Below the pieces are notes generated by a model. It saw only the letters and a program-made list of their open reading frames with translations. It was not told the origin of the DNA and made no database searches. A DNA stretch of 64,000 bases from contig NZ_FZOR01000013.1 in NCBI RefSeq assembly GCF_900188445.1, forward strand, positions 119,328 through 183,327. Direction: 5' to 3'. Positions 16,372 through 23,782 of this stretch are shown one piece after another (position 1 is the stretch's first letter; each line of letters starts with the position of its first letter). The stretch is from Actinomadura meyerae (GTDB taxonomy: Bacteria > Actinomycetota > Actinomycetes > Streptosporangiales > Streptosporangiaceae). The translations under genes were made by a program, and so were the position numbers.

Positions 16372-18452
16372 AAGGGGCTCACGGCCGCCTCGAGGCGGAC
16401 CGCGCAGACCTTGAACTCCGGCATCCGCGACACCGGGTCCAGGGCGGGGTTGGTCAGCAGGTTCACCCGCTCGTCCCCCGGCCAGTGGAACGGGACGAAG
16501 ACGGTGTCGTCGCGGATCGCGTCGGTGAGCCGCGCCCGCACCGTCACGGCGCCGCGGCGGCTCTCCAGCCGCACCTCGGCTCCGTCCTCGATGCCGAGCC
16601 GGGCCGCCAGATCCGGGTGCAGCTCGGCGAACGGGCCGGGCGCGGCCTCGGCCAGCGCCGCTACGCGCCGGGTCTGCGCCCCCGACTGGTACTGGGCGAG
16701 GACCCGCCCGGTCGTCAGGTACACGGGGTGCTCGGCGTCCACGTCCTCGGCGGGCCCGCCGTGCTCGACGGGGACGAACCGGGCGCGGCCGTCCGGGGTG
16801 GCGAAGCGGTCCAGGAACGGTCGGGGCGTGCCGGGGTGGTCCGGGGACGGGCAGGGCCAGAACACCCCGCCCTCGGCCTCGATCCGCGCGTAGTCGATGC
16901 CGGAGTAGTCGGCCCTGCCCCCCGCGCTCGCGCGGCGCAGCTCGGCGAACACCTCCTCGGGGTCGGTGCTCCACTCCCCCGGCGCCTTCAGCCGCTCGGC
17001 GAGCGCCGCGATGATCTCCAGGTCGGTGCGGGCGCCGGCCGGCGGGCGGGCGGCGCGGCGGCGGCGCAGCACCCGGCCCTCCAGGTTCGTCATCGTGCCG
17101 GACTCCTCCGCCCACTGCGCGGCGGGCAGCACCACGTCGGCGCGGCGCGCCGTCTCCGAGGGGACGAAGTCGGCGACCACCAGCAGGTCCAGGGCGGCGA
17201 GCCGCTCCTGAACGTGCGCCGCGCGCGGCGCCGACACCACCGGGTTGGACCCGAACAGCAGCAGCGCCTTCGGGCCCGCGCCGGTTCCGAGCGCCGACAG
17301 CAGCTCGTACGCCGACCGGCCGGGGCCCGGCAGGTCGGCCGGGTCGATCCCCCACACCCGGGCGACGTGCTCGCGGGCCTCCGGGTCGTCGATCCGGCGG
17401 TAGCCGGGGAGCTGGTCGGCCTTCTGGCCGTGCTCGCGCCCGCCCTGCCCGTTGCCCTGCCCGGTGATGCACCCGTATCCCGAGCCCTCGCGGCCGGGCA
17501 GGCCGAGGACGAGCGCCAGGTTGATGAAGGCGGTGACGATGTCGGTGCCGCGCGCGTGCTGCTCGGCTCCCCGCCCGGTCAGCACGTGGGCGCGCGGGGC
17601 CCGGGCCAGCAGCCGGACGGCCTCGCGCATCGCCGGGACCGGCACGCCGGTGATCCGCTCGACGCGGTCGGGCCAGTAGGCGTTGGCGGCGGTCCGGACG
17701 GCCTCGAACCCGGACGTGCGCGCCGCGATGTAGGCGTCGTCGGCGAGGCCCTCGGCCAGCGCCAGGTGCAGCAGCCCGCACGCCAGGGCGGCGTCGGTGC
17801 CGGGCACCGGCTGCAGGTGCAGGTCGGCCTGCCGGGCGGTGGCGGTGCGGCGGGGGTCCACGACGATGAGGGCCCCGCCGCCCTCGCGCATCTCGGCGAG
17901 GTGCCGCATGAACGGCGGCATCGTCTCGGCCGGGTTCGCGCCCGCGAGCAGGACGGCGCCGGACGCCGCGAGGTCGGTGACCGGGCCCGGGAGCCCGCGG
18001 TCCAGCCCGAACGCCCGGCCGGAGGCGGCCGCCGCCGACGACATGCAGAACCGGCCGTTGTAGTCGATCTGCGACGTGCCGAGCGCAACGCGGGCGAACT
18101 TGCCGAGCTGGTAGGCCTTCTCGTTCGTCAGCCCGCCGCCGCCGAAGACCGCGACGGAGTCCGGGCCGTGCAGCGCGCGGAGCCGGGCGGCCTCGGCGGC
18201 GACGCGGTCGAGCGCCTCGTCCCAGCCGCACGGGCGCAGCGGCTCGTCCCTGCCGTGCCGCATCAGCGGCGTGGTCAGCCGGTCGGGGACGGTGAGCAGC
18301 TCCGCGGCCGTCCAGCCCTTCTGGCACAGCCCCCCGCGGTTGGCGGGCACGTCGTCCCGCGGTGCCACCCCGAGGCCGCCGCTCGCGGTCCCGCTCAGGG
18401 TCATGCCGCACTGCAGGGCGCAGTACGGGCAGTGCGTCGGAGTCGCGTTCAT
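16368..18452 (-). CDS. nasA: Assimilatory nitrate reductase catalytic subunit (molybdopterin oxidoreductase)
   Basis: The 694-residue protein has an N-terminal 4Fe-4S site C8-x2-C11-x3-C15-x27-C43, then the molybdopterin-binding domains (GFEAVRTAANAYWPDR; GITGQGN-like CITGQGNGQGG; LFGSNPVV) and a C-terminal dinucleotide-binding domain (HWPGDERVNLLTNPALDP). It reduces nitrate to nitrite in the cytoplasm with ferredoxin or NAD(P)H-derived electrons. No FAD or extra Fe-S domain is fused, as in the NarB/NasA short forms. The ATG at 18452 has no Shine-Dalgarno and lies 7 bases after a candidate -10, so the message is probably leaderless. Confidence 0.93.
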   Translation of the reverse strand: MNATPTHCPYCALQCGMTLSGTASGGLGVAPRDDVPANRGGLCQKGWTAAELLTVPDRLTTPLMRHGRDEPLRPCGWDEALDRVAAEAARLRALHGPDSVAVFGGGGLTNEKAYQLGKFARVALGTSQIDYNGRFCMSSAAAASGRAFGLDRGLPGPVTDLAASGAVLLAGANPAETMPPFMRHLAEMREGGGALIVVDPRRTATARQADLHLQPVPGTDAALACGLLHLALAEGLADDAYIAARTSGFEAVRTAANAYWPDRVERITGVPVPAMREAVRLLARAPRAHVLTGRGAEQHARGTDIVTAFINLALVLGLPGREGSGYGCITGQGNGQGGREHGQKADQLPGYRRIDDPEAREHVARVWGIDPADLPGPGRSAYELLSALGTGAGPKALLLFGSNPVVSAPRAAHVQERLAALDLLVVADFVPSETARRADVVLPAAQWAEESGTMTNLEGRVLRRRRAARPPAGARTDLEIIAALAERLKAPGEWSTDPEEVFAELRRASAGGRADYSGIDYARIEAEGGVFWPCPSPDHPGTPRPFLDRFATPDGRARFVPVEHGGPAEDVDAEHPVYLTTGRVLAQYQSGAQTRRVAALAEAAPGPFAELHPDLAARLGIEDGAEVRLESRRGAVTVRARLTDAIRDDTVFVPFHWPGDERVNLLTNPALDPVSRMPEFKVCAVRLEAAVSPF

Positions 18453-18475
18453 TCTGCCGAGGCTCGGCGGGCGCC

Positions 18476-18513
18476 GTTTCGCGGCCGAGTCCCCTGTGTG
18501 ACCCCGGTGTTAA
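18476..18513 (-). promoter_or_regulatory. GlnR-type four-half-site element upstream of nasA
   Basis: Read on the minus strand: TTAAC-N6-GTCAC-N6-GACTC-N6-GAAAC. Then 10 bases, GAGCCT, 7 bases and the nasA ATG. Half-site spacing, distance to the -10 and distance to the start codon are identical to the nirD element, and the two elements share 29 or more of 38 bases. Confidence 0.78.
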
Positions 18514-18758
18514 ATGCCCTTCACGACCGCGCACCGCGTCCGTCGAGGTCAGCGGCACGGCGTCCGCTGCGGCGGGCGGCCCGCCACCGGCCTTGACGAA
18601 CGCGTGTCAAGCGTTGTCGATCCCTGTCATGCCCTATTCGTCATTATTTATGGGATTCTCGAACGGATTCACGGCGGCCCGGTGATCTCGCGGAGGATGC
18701 GGCCCCCGCCGCCTCCCCGCCCCGATCCCGCCGCGGTGATCACGCCTAACCTCGGTAC
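18514..18758. other. nasA-NUDIX intergenic region with AT-rich patch and inverted repeat
   Basis: The gap holds an inverted repeat CTTGAC-N8-GTCAAG at 18592-18611 and an unusually AT-rich patch (CATTATTTATGGG, 18641-18653). On the plus strand TAACCT at 18747-18752 lies 6 bases before the NUDIX ATG and looks like its -10 box. The role of the inverted repeat is unknown; it could be a second operator of either divergent gene. Confidence 0.4.
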
Positions 18759-19268
18759 ATGCCCGACCTTGCTTACTACGCCTCCCTGCCGCGCGCCCGC
18801 GGCGCCGCGGCGGCCCTGCTCCTGGACGACCTCGGGCGGGTCCTGCTGGTCAAGCCCACCTACAGCGAGGGCTGGTATCTCCCCGGCGGGGTCATCGAGG
18901 CCGACGAGTCCCCGCTGTCGGCGTGCGTCCGCGAGTGCGAGGAGGAACTCGGCCTCGTCCCCCGCCTGGACGGCCTGGCGTGCGTCGACTGGGGCTCCCC
19001 CCGCGACGACGGCGTCGACGCCGTCAACGTGTTCGTCTTCGGCGGCTCCATCACCGGCGCGGAGATCGCCGCGATCCGGCTGCCGCCCGAGGAGCTGTCC
19101 GACCACGTCCTGGTCGCGCCGGAGAAGGTCCCCGAGCTGGCGCCGCCGCACGTCTCCCGCCGGATGGACCCCAGCCTGCGCGCCATGGCCGACGGCCGCG
19201 CCGTCTACCTGGAGGACGGCCGCGAGCAGCCGTTCGGCGCCGCCCGCGCCCGGCCCGGCCGCACCTGA
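18759..19268 (+). CDS. NUDIX hydrolase
   Basis: The 169-residue protein has a complete Nudix box from Gly44 to Leu66 (G-x5-E50-x7-R58E59-C-E-E62E63-L-G65-L), so it should hydrolyse a nucleoside diphosphate linked to another moiety. The substrate cannot be read from the sequence; the C-terminal part (HVLVAPEKVPELAPPHVSRRM) resembles the ADP-ribose/general hydrolase group. The start ATG at 18759 is preceded by TAACCT and no ribosome-binding site, pointing to a leaderless transcript. It sits between nitrate genes but has no obvious link to them. Confidence 0.87.
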   Translation: MPDLAYYASLPRARGAAAALLLDDLGRVLLVKPTYSEGWYLPGGVIEADESPLSACVRECEEELGLVPRLDGLACVDWGSPRDDGVDAVNVFVFGGSITGAEIAAIRLPPEELSDHVLVAPEKVPELAPPHVSRRMDPSLRAMADGRAVYLEDGREQPFGAARARPGRT

Positions 19269-19349
19269 CCGGCCCGCACCCGACCGGGCCGCACCTCGCC
19301 GGGCCGCCCGCGCCCGCCGCCGGCCGCGCACCCCCGCGCGGCCGGGCGG

Positions 19350-19598
19350 TCACACCGGGACCGCGTCCTTGATCTGCCGGGCGCCGTCCGGATCGACGGC
19401 GCGGGCGCAGTGCGCGCAGCAGTAGAAGTGCCCGCCCACCTCCACGCCGTGCCCCATGATGCGGCACTGGCAGTGCTCGCAGATCGGCGCCATCTTCGTG
19501 ATCGCGCACTCGAACGAGTCGAACGTGTGCACCTGGCCCTGCGCGTGCACCTCGAAGGCCATCGCGTAGTCGTTGCCGCAGACCTCGCAGGTCGCCAT
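19350..19598 (-). CDS. Small cysteine-rich zinc-ribbon / metallothionein-like protein
   Basis: The 82-residue protein has CEVCGNDYAMAFEV at 4-17 and a second cluster CEHCQCRIMGHGVEVGG followed by HFYCCAHCA (about residues 40-66). The second part resembles prokaryotic metallothionein domains (CxxCxC ... YCCxxCA), with His residues among the cysteines. It should bind zinc or another soft metal; a role in metal storage or as a small regulator is inference. GGAGA lies about 9 bases before the ATG. It is convergent with the NUDIX gene and lies 191 bp from narK. Confidence 0.75.
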   Translation of the reverse strand: MATCEVCGNDYAMAFEVHAQGQVHTFDSFECAITKMAPICEHCQCRIMGHGVEVGGHFYCCAHCARAVDPDGARQIKDAVPV

Positions 19599-19702
19599 CG
19601 CTCTCGTCTCCGTTTCCCCCGCCGCGCCGCGGTCACTGCCTACCCGGCCTCCCCGGGTCTACCCCGCCCTCACAGCCGGCGGGAACGCGCTGTGCGACGG
19701 AG

Positions 19703-19740
19703 TTATCACCGGCGTATGACCTGTCACACGCGGACGAAAC
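19703..19740 (+). promoter_or_regulatory. Degenerate GlnR-type four-half-site element upstream of narK
   Basis: Read on the plus strand: TTATC-N6-GTATG-N6-CACAC-N6-GAAAC, followed after exactly 10 bases by TACGTT (19751-19756), a good -10 box. The geometry is the same as at nasA and nirD though the inner half-sites are weaker. The predicted transcription start is near 19763, leaving room for the GAGGAG ribosome-binding site. Confidence 0.65.
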
Positions 19741-19789
19741 CCGGCCTTCCTACGTTCGGGCATCCGATCCGAACCGAGGAGACCGCCTC

Positions 19790-21166
19790 ATGACCGTCAC
19801 CGCCCGGACCCCGCGCGCCGGCCGCGCCCACCCGCAGAAAGGCCGCTGGATCGAGGACTGGCGGCCCGAGGACCCCGCCTTCTGGACGGCCCGCGGCGCG
19901 CGCGTCGCCCGCCGCAACCTCGTCTACTCGATCTTCTCCGAGCACATCGGGTTCTCGGTGTGGTCGCTGTGGTCGGTGATGGTGCTGTTCCTCGGCCCCG
20001 CCTACGGCATCGACGCGGCCGGCAAGTTCACCCTCACCGCCGTCCCCGCCCTCGTCGGCTCGGCGCTGCGGCTGCCCTACACCTTCGCCGTCGCCCGGTT
20101 CGGCGGCCGCAACTGGACCGTGTTCAGCGCGGCGCTGCTGCTCGTCCCGGCCGTGCTGGCGGCGTTCCTGGTCGAGCCGGGCGTGTCGTTCACCACGCTG
20201 CTGGTCCTCGCCGCCGTCGCGGGCGTCGGCGGCGGCAACTTCGCGTCCTCGATGGCCAACATCAACGCGTTCTACCCCGAGCGCCTCAAGGGCTGGGCGC
20301 TCGGGATCAACGCGGGCGGCGGCAACCTCGGCGTCGCCGTCGTCCAGCTCGTCGGGCTGCTGGTCCTCGCGACCGCGGGCAAGGACCACCCGGGCCTCGT
20401 CGCCGGCGTGTACATCCCGCTGATCGTGGTCGCCGCCCTCGGCGCCTGGTTCCGCATGGACAACCTGGCGCAGGCCCGCAACGACCGCGGGGCCATGCGG
20501 GACGTGTCCCTGGACCCGCACACCTGGATCATGTCGGTGCTCTACATCGGCACGTTCGGCTCGTTCATCGGGTTCGGGTTCGCGTTCGGGCAGGTCCTGC
20601 AGGTGCAGTTCGCCGCCGAGTTCGACACCCCGGTCAAGGCCGCCTGCGTGACCTTCCTCGGCCCCGCGCTCGGCTCGCTGCTGCGCCCCGCCGGCGGCCG
20701 GCTCGCCGACCGGCTCGGCGGCGCCGCCGTGACCCTCTGGACGTTCGTCGCGATGGCCGGGGCCGCCGGGCTCGTGCTGGCCGCGTCGCTGCGCGGCTCG
20801 CTGCCGCTGTTCTTCGTCGCCTTCATCCTGCTGTTCGCGCTCAGCGGCATCGGCAACGGCTCGACCTACAAGATGATCCCGGCGATCTTCCGCGACCGGG
20901 CGCGCAGGGCCGCCGACGCCGGCGCGGTGGGCGCCGCCGAGGCCGAGCACGAGGCCCGCCGGCTGTCCGGCGCGCTGATCGGGATCGCGGGCGCCGTCGG
21001 CGCGCTCGGCGGCGTCCTGGTCAACGTCGCCTTCCGGCAGTCGTTCCTCACCTACGGCACCGGCGACGGCGCCTACCTGTCGTTCATCGCCTTCTACGCC
21101 GTGTGCTGCGCGCTCACCTGGGCGGTCTACCTGCGGGCCCGCCCGGGGCGGCCGGACGGCGTCTGA
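19790..21166 (+). CDS. narK: Nitrate/nitrite MFS transporter
   Basis: The 458-residue protein has about 12 membrane helices and the two nitrate signature motifs of the NNP family, GVGGGNFASSMANINAFYP (near residue 144) and GIGNGSTYKMIPAIF (near 354), with the conserved Arg residues in helices 2 and 8. It imports nitrate (and may extrude nitrite) for NasA. The ATG at 19790 follows GAGGAG. It has its own promoter with a GlnR-type element. A charged insertion (RARRAADAGAVGAAEAEHEARR) in the cytoplasmic loop before helix 11 is longer than usual. Its 3' end overlaps the convergent gene by 40 bp. Confidence 0.93.
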   Translation: MTVTARTPRAGRAHPQKGRWIEDWRPEDPAFWTARGARVARRNLVYSIFSEHIGFSVWSLWSVMVLFLGPAYGIDAAGKFTLTAVPALVGSALRLPYTFAVARFGGRNWTVFSAALLLVPAVLAAFLVEPGVSFTTLLVLAAVAGVGGGNFASSMANINAFYPERLKGWALGINAGGGNLGVAVVQLVGLLVLATAGKDHPGLVAGVYIPLIVVAALGAWFRMDNLAQARNDRGAMRDVSLDPHTWIMSVLYIGTFGSFIGFGFAFGQVLQVQFAAEFDTPVKAACVTFLGPALGSLLRPAGGRLADRLGGAAVTLWTFVAMAGAAGLVLAASLRGSLPLFFVAFILLFALSGIGNGSTYKMIPAIFRDRARRAADAGAVGAAEAEHEARRLSGALIGIAGAVGALGGVLVNVAFRQSFLTYGTGDGAYLSFIAFYAVCCALTWAVYLRARPGRPDGV

Positions 21167-21828
21167 CGAGCCGCGCGCCGGGCCCGCGGCCGTCCGGGAC
21201 GGTCGTCGGGCTCCGGCCAGCGCGGCGACCGGCCCGAGGAGCGCAGCACCGCCTCCCACGCGTCGCCCGGCTCCAGCGGCAGGTGCGGGACGCCCCAGTG
21301 CCACGCCGACACCAGCAGGTCGGGGTCGCGCGGCCGGTAGTCGGCGCCGGTCGCGCGGGCCATGTCCCAGGCGTGCAGGTGCCACTCGACGCACGCCGCG
21401 CCCGCGTGGTCGCCCACGGTGTACTTGGTGCCCCGGTAGATCAGATGGGTGCGGTCCCACATGTCCGGCATGAGGTCGGCGTACGCGCCGGCCGACACCC
21501 CGAACGACATGATCCGGTCGGGGCCCGGCTCCGGCGGCAGCACCGCCAGCTCGGTCGCGTTCTGCCGCGCCTGCTGCCGGATCAGCACCGCCGTCGCCGC
21601 CTCCTGCGCGAACAGCGTCGCGAGCCGGCTGTCGGGCGCGTCCTGGAGGTACTCCAGGAAGTTCTCCGCGACGCAGCGCAGGTGCCCCGCGAGGTCGATC
21701 AGCCGCCAGTCGGTGCAGGGCGTCGGCACGTCCCAGTCGACGACCCCCTCCGCCAGCGCGCGGATCGCCTTGACCCCGTCCTGGTAGGACTCGAGTACGC
21801 GGCACCGGTCCGGCGGCGTGCGCTCCAC
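21127..21828 (-). CDS. DinB-fold mycothiol-dependent maleylpyruvate isomerase family protein
   Basis: The 233-residue product starts at GTG 21828 (VERTPPDRCRVL) and has the pattern of the MDMPI N-terminal domain: a first helix with CTDWRLIDLAGHLRCVAENF and later HAGAACVEWHLHAWDMARATG with the metal-binding histidines. Such proteins use mycothiol or act as metal-dependent transferases; the reaction here is not known. The tail (about 30 residues) is Arg/Pro-rich and lies over the 3' end of narK. Larger upstream extensions of the frame have no domain similarity and unusual composition. Confidence 0.75.
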   Translation of the reverse strand: MERTPPDRCRVLESYQDGVKAIRALAEGVVDWDVPTPCTDWRLIDLAGHLRCVAENFLEYLQDAPDSRLATLFAQEAATAVLIRQQARQNATELAVLPPEPGPDRIMSFGVSAGAYADLMPDMWDRTHLIYRGTKYTVGDHAGAACVEWHLHAWDMARATGADYRPRDPDLLVSAWHWGVPHLPLEPGDAWEAVLRSSGRSPRWPEPDDRPGRPRARRAARQTPSGRPGRARR

Positions 21829-21965
21829 GTGACATCCCCCAACGTCCAGAGCAGCGTGTGCCCTCCCCGCCGGGACGCGCCCGCGCGCACGCGATGGCGG
21901 CGGGGGGCGCCCCCGGCGTTCCCCGAGAGGGCAGACTCTCAAAGTTCGGTGGCGGGTGCCACCCG

Positions 21966-21983
21966 GTGACGCTGTGTCGTCAC
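21966..21983. repeat. Inverted repeat GTGACG-N6-CGTCAC
   Basis: A 6-bp perfect dyad with 6-base spacer sits 16 bases beyond the stop codon of the 21999 gene. It may form a short hairpin or be a regulator site. The neighbouring gap has no other gene. Confidence 0.35.
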
Positions 21984-21998
21984 ACGTCGTCGCGGACC

Positions 21999-22415
21999 TC
22001 AGCCGAGCGCGGCCGGCACCGTCTTGAAGCTCAGCCGGTGCGCCTCGCGGGCGGTGCGCAGCCGGTCGACCTCGTCGGTCCACGGCCGCACCGCCGGGCG
22101 CGCCTTGGCCTTGCGGTACGCGATCTCGGCGGCGCGGCGGGCCTTGGCGTCGGCTCCGGCGGGCGCGTACACCTTCGGGCCCATCGCGACCCGCTCGGCC
22201 GCCTCCGCGGCGGCCAGCACCGCCGTCATCGCCTCGTCGAAGGCGACCGTGCGCTCGCGCAGCTCCCGCACGTCCGCGCCGGCGGCCTGCGCGTCCCGCA
22301 GCGCCCGCTCCGCCTCGGCGGCCGCCGCCAGCCGGTCCTCGTACTCGGCGGCCAGCCGCTGGTCGGCCTCGTACGGCTCCGCGACGTCCTTGCTCACCCG
22401 GCGGCCCAGCGGCAT
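21999..22415 (-). CDS. Small helical protein of unknown function
   Basis: The 138-residue protein is Ala-, Glu- and Arg-rich with long stretches likely to form coiled coil (about residues 12-70: DVAEPYEADQRLAAEYEDRL and following). There are no cysteines, no signal peptide and no membrane segment. The ATG at 22415 follows GGGAG by 8 bases; the upstream 37 codons of the open frame are poor in coding signal. I do not recognise the family. It is divergent from the TetR gene with 116 bp between, so the TetR operator could also affect it. Confidence 0.6.
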   Translation of the reverse strand: MPLGRRVSKDVAEPYEADQRLAAEYEDRLAAAAEAERALRDAQAAGADVRELRERTVAFDEAMTAVLAAAEAAERVAMGPKVYAPAGADAKARRAAEIAYRKAKARPAVRPWTDEVDRLRTAREAHRLSFKTVPAALG

Positions 22416-22504
22416 GGTGGTACTCCCTCGACGATCCGACTGTCCGATCCAGGTAAGCGTACTCGGGGGTCCCGGCGTGTCGGAGCGGCGGACGCCCGGC
22501 CCCG

Positions 22505-22525
22505 CGCCTTTACGTAGTAAGGTCA
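22505..22525 (+). promoter_or_regulatory. Copy 3 of the TTAC-N3-GTAA element over the tetR promoter
   Basis: GCGCCTTTACGTAGTAAGGT spans 22504-22523. The arms TTAC and GTAA surround GTA. TAAGGT (22518-22523) is a -10 box ending 8 bases before the ATG, so a bound repressor would block its own leaderless promoter. This is the strongest argument that the three copies in the window are TetR operators. Confidence 0.7.
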
Positions 22526-22531
22526 CTGCTC

Positions 22532-23110
22532 ATGGTCCGGCAGCCCAGCATCAATGCCCAGCACCGCGCGCCCCTGTCCACCGAGCGGATCATCGAGGCC
22601 GCCCTGCGGATCGTCGACGGCCAGGGACTCGGCCGCCTCACGATGCGCCGCCTCGGCGACGCGCTCGAGGTCGAGGCGATGGCGATCTACCACCACCTCC
22701 CCCGCGGCAAGGAGCAGCTCCTCGACGGCCTGGTGGCGCACGTCGCCGCCGCCCCCGCCGACACCGCGGGCGGCGCCTGCGCCGAAGGCCGCTGGCAGGA
22801 CGCCCTGCGCGAATGGGCCGCCGGCTACCGCGCCCGGCTGACGGCGCACGCCGGGGTCCTCCCCCTCGTCGTCACCCGCCGCAACCCCGCCGCGCTCACC
22901 GCCACGCTCGCGTCCCTGCGCGAGGTCATGCGGCTCGGCGGCGTCGCCGAGGACACCGCCGCCGTCGCCGCGCACACGCTGCTCGGCTACGTGATCGGCC
23001 ACACCGCCCTGGAGGTGCGCGACACCGCGGAGGACGGCGCCGACCGGGTCGTCGACTGGGACGCCCGGTTCACCGCCGGGCTGGACCTCGTCATCGCCGG
23101 GGTCCGCTGA
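22532..23110 (+). CDS. TetR-family transcriptional regulator
   Basis: The 192-residue protein has the TetR helix-turn-helix at about 17-63 (STERIIEAALRIVDGQGLGRLTMRRLGDALEVEAMAIYHHLPRG, read as two parts). The C-terminal half resembles the tetracycline-repressor-like ligand domain (TetR_C_1). The gene is leaderless and its promoter contains a copy of the element found also at 3432 and 8461. Those are probably its other targets. The ligand is unknown. Confidence 0.88.
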   Translation: MVRQPSINAQHRAPLSTERIIEAALRIVDGQGLGRLTMRRLGDALEVEAMAIYHHLPRGKEQLLDGLVAHVAAAPADTAGGACAEGRWQDALREWAAGYRARLTAHAGVLPLVVTRRNPAALTATLASLREVMRLGGVAEDTAAVAAHTLLGYVIGHTALEVRDTAEDGADRVVDWDARFTAGLDLVIAGVR

Positions 23111-23140
23111 CCGGCCCGGCGGGCGCCCCGGCGGGCCGGG

Positions 23141-23782
23141 TCAGTCCTCGACGACGAGGACCTCCAGGTGCAGCGGGCCGTGCACGCCCTCCGCGCGGAG
23201 CCCCTCGACGCCGTGGGTGGCCGACGGGCCGCTGATCCAGGTCAGCGGGCGCGCCGGGTCCAGCCGGGTGATCGCCTCCGGGACCGTCCCGACGATCTGG
23301 TCGGCGTGGACGACGCACAGGTGGTAGCCCGGCACGAGGGTGAGGACCCGCCTGCCCTGCGCGCGGCCGCCGTCCAGCACCACCGTGCCCGTCTCCGCCA
23401 CCGCCGCCGCGCAGCCGGTCACCACGCCGTCGACGGCGGCGAGGGCGTCCAGGTCGAGGGCCGGGGTGTCGGCGAGCGCCCGCACGCCGTCCAGCTCCGC
23501 GAGCCAGCCGAACGGCAGGTCCGCCGGAACGGCGATCCGCTTGGCCTCCCGCCCCCACAGCGCCGCGGCCACCGCGGTGCCCAGCTCGTCGGCGCCGACG
23601 TGCCGCACCGAGGCCCGGTTGTCGGCGACCCGCTCGGTGAACAGCGCGACGACGTCCGCCCGCGTCGCGGCCTGGGGCCCGGTCAGCCGGCGCGCGTAGC
23701 CGCGCGGCACCGGCGGGTGCGCGCCGCGCGACCCGCCGAGGGCCTCGCGCACCCGGCGCAGCATCTCCTCGCGCGCGGTCAT
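23141..23782 (-). CDS. lutC: Lactate utilisation protein C (LUD domain)
   Basis: LutC is part of the LutABC iron-sulphur L-lactate dehydrogenase system. The 213-residue protein has the LUD domain with GCAAAVAETGTVVLDGG and a C-terminal WISGPSATHGVEGLRAEGVHGP motif. The ATG at 23782 overlaps the lutB stop as ATGA. It is the last gene of the operon. Confidence 0.9.
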   Translation of the reverse strand: MTAREEMLRRVREALGGSRGAHPPVPRGYARRLTGPQAATRADVVALFTERVADNRASVRHVGADELGTAVAAALWGREAKRIAVPADLPFGWLAELDGVRALADTPALDLDALAAVDGVVTGCAAAVAETGTVVLDGGRAQGRRVLTLVPGYHLCVVHADQIVGTVPEAITRLDPARPLTWISGPSATHGVEGLRAEGVHGPLHLEVLVVED

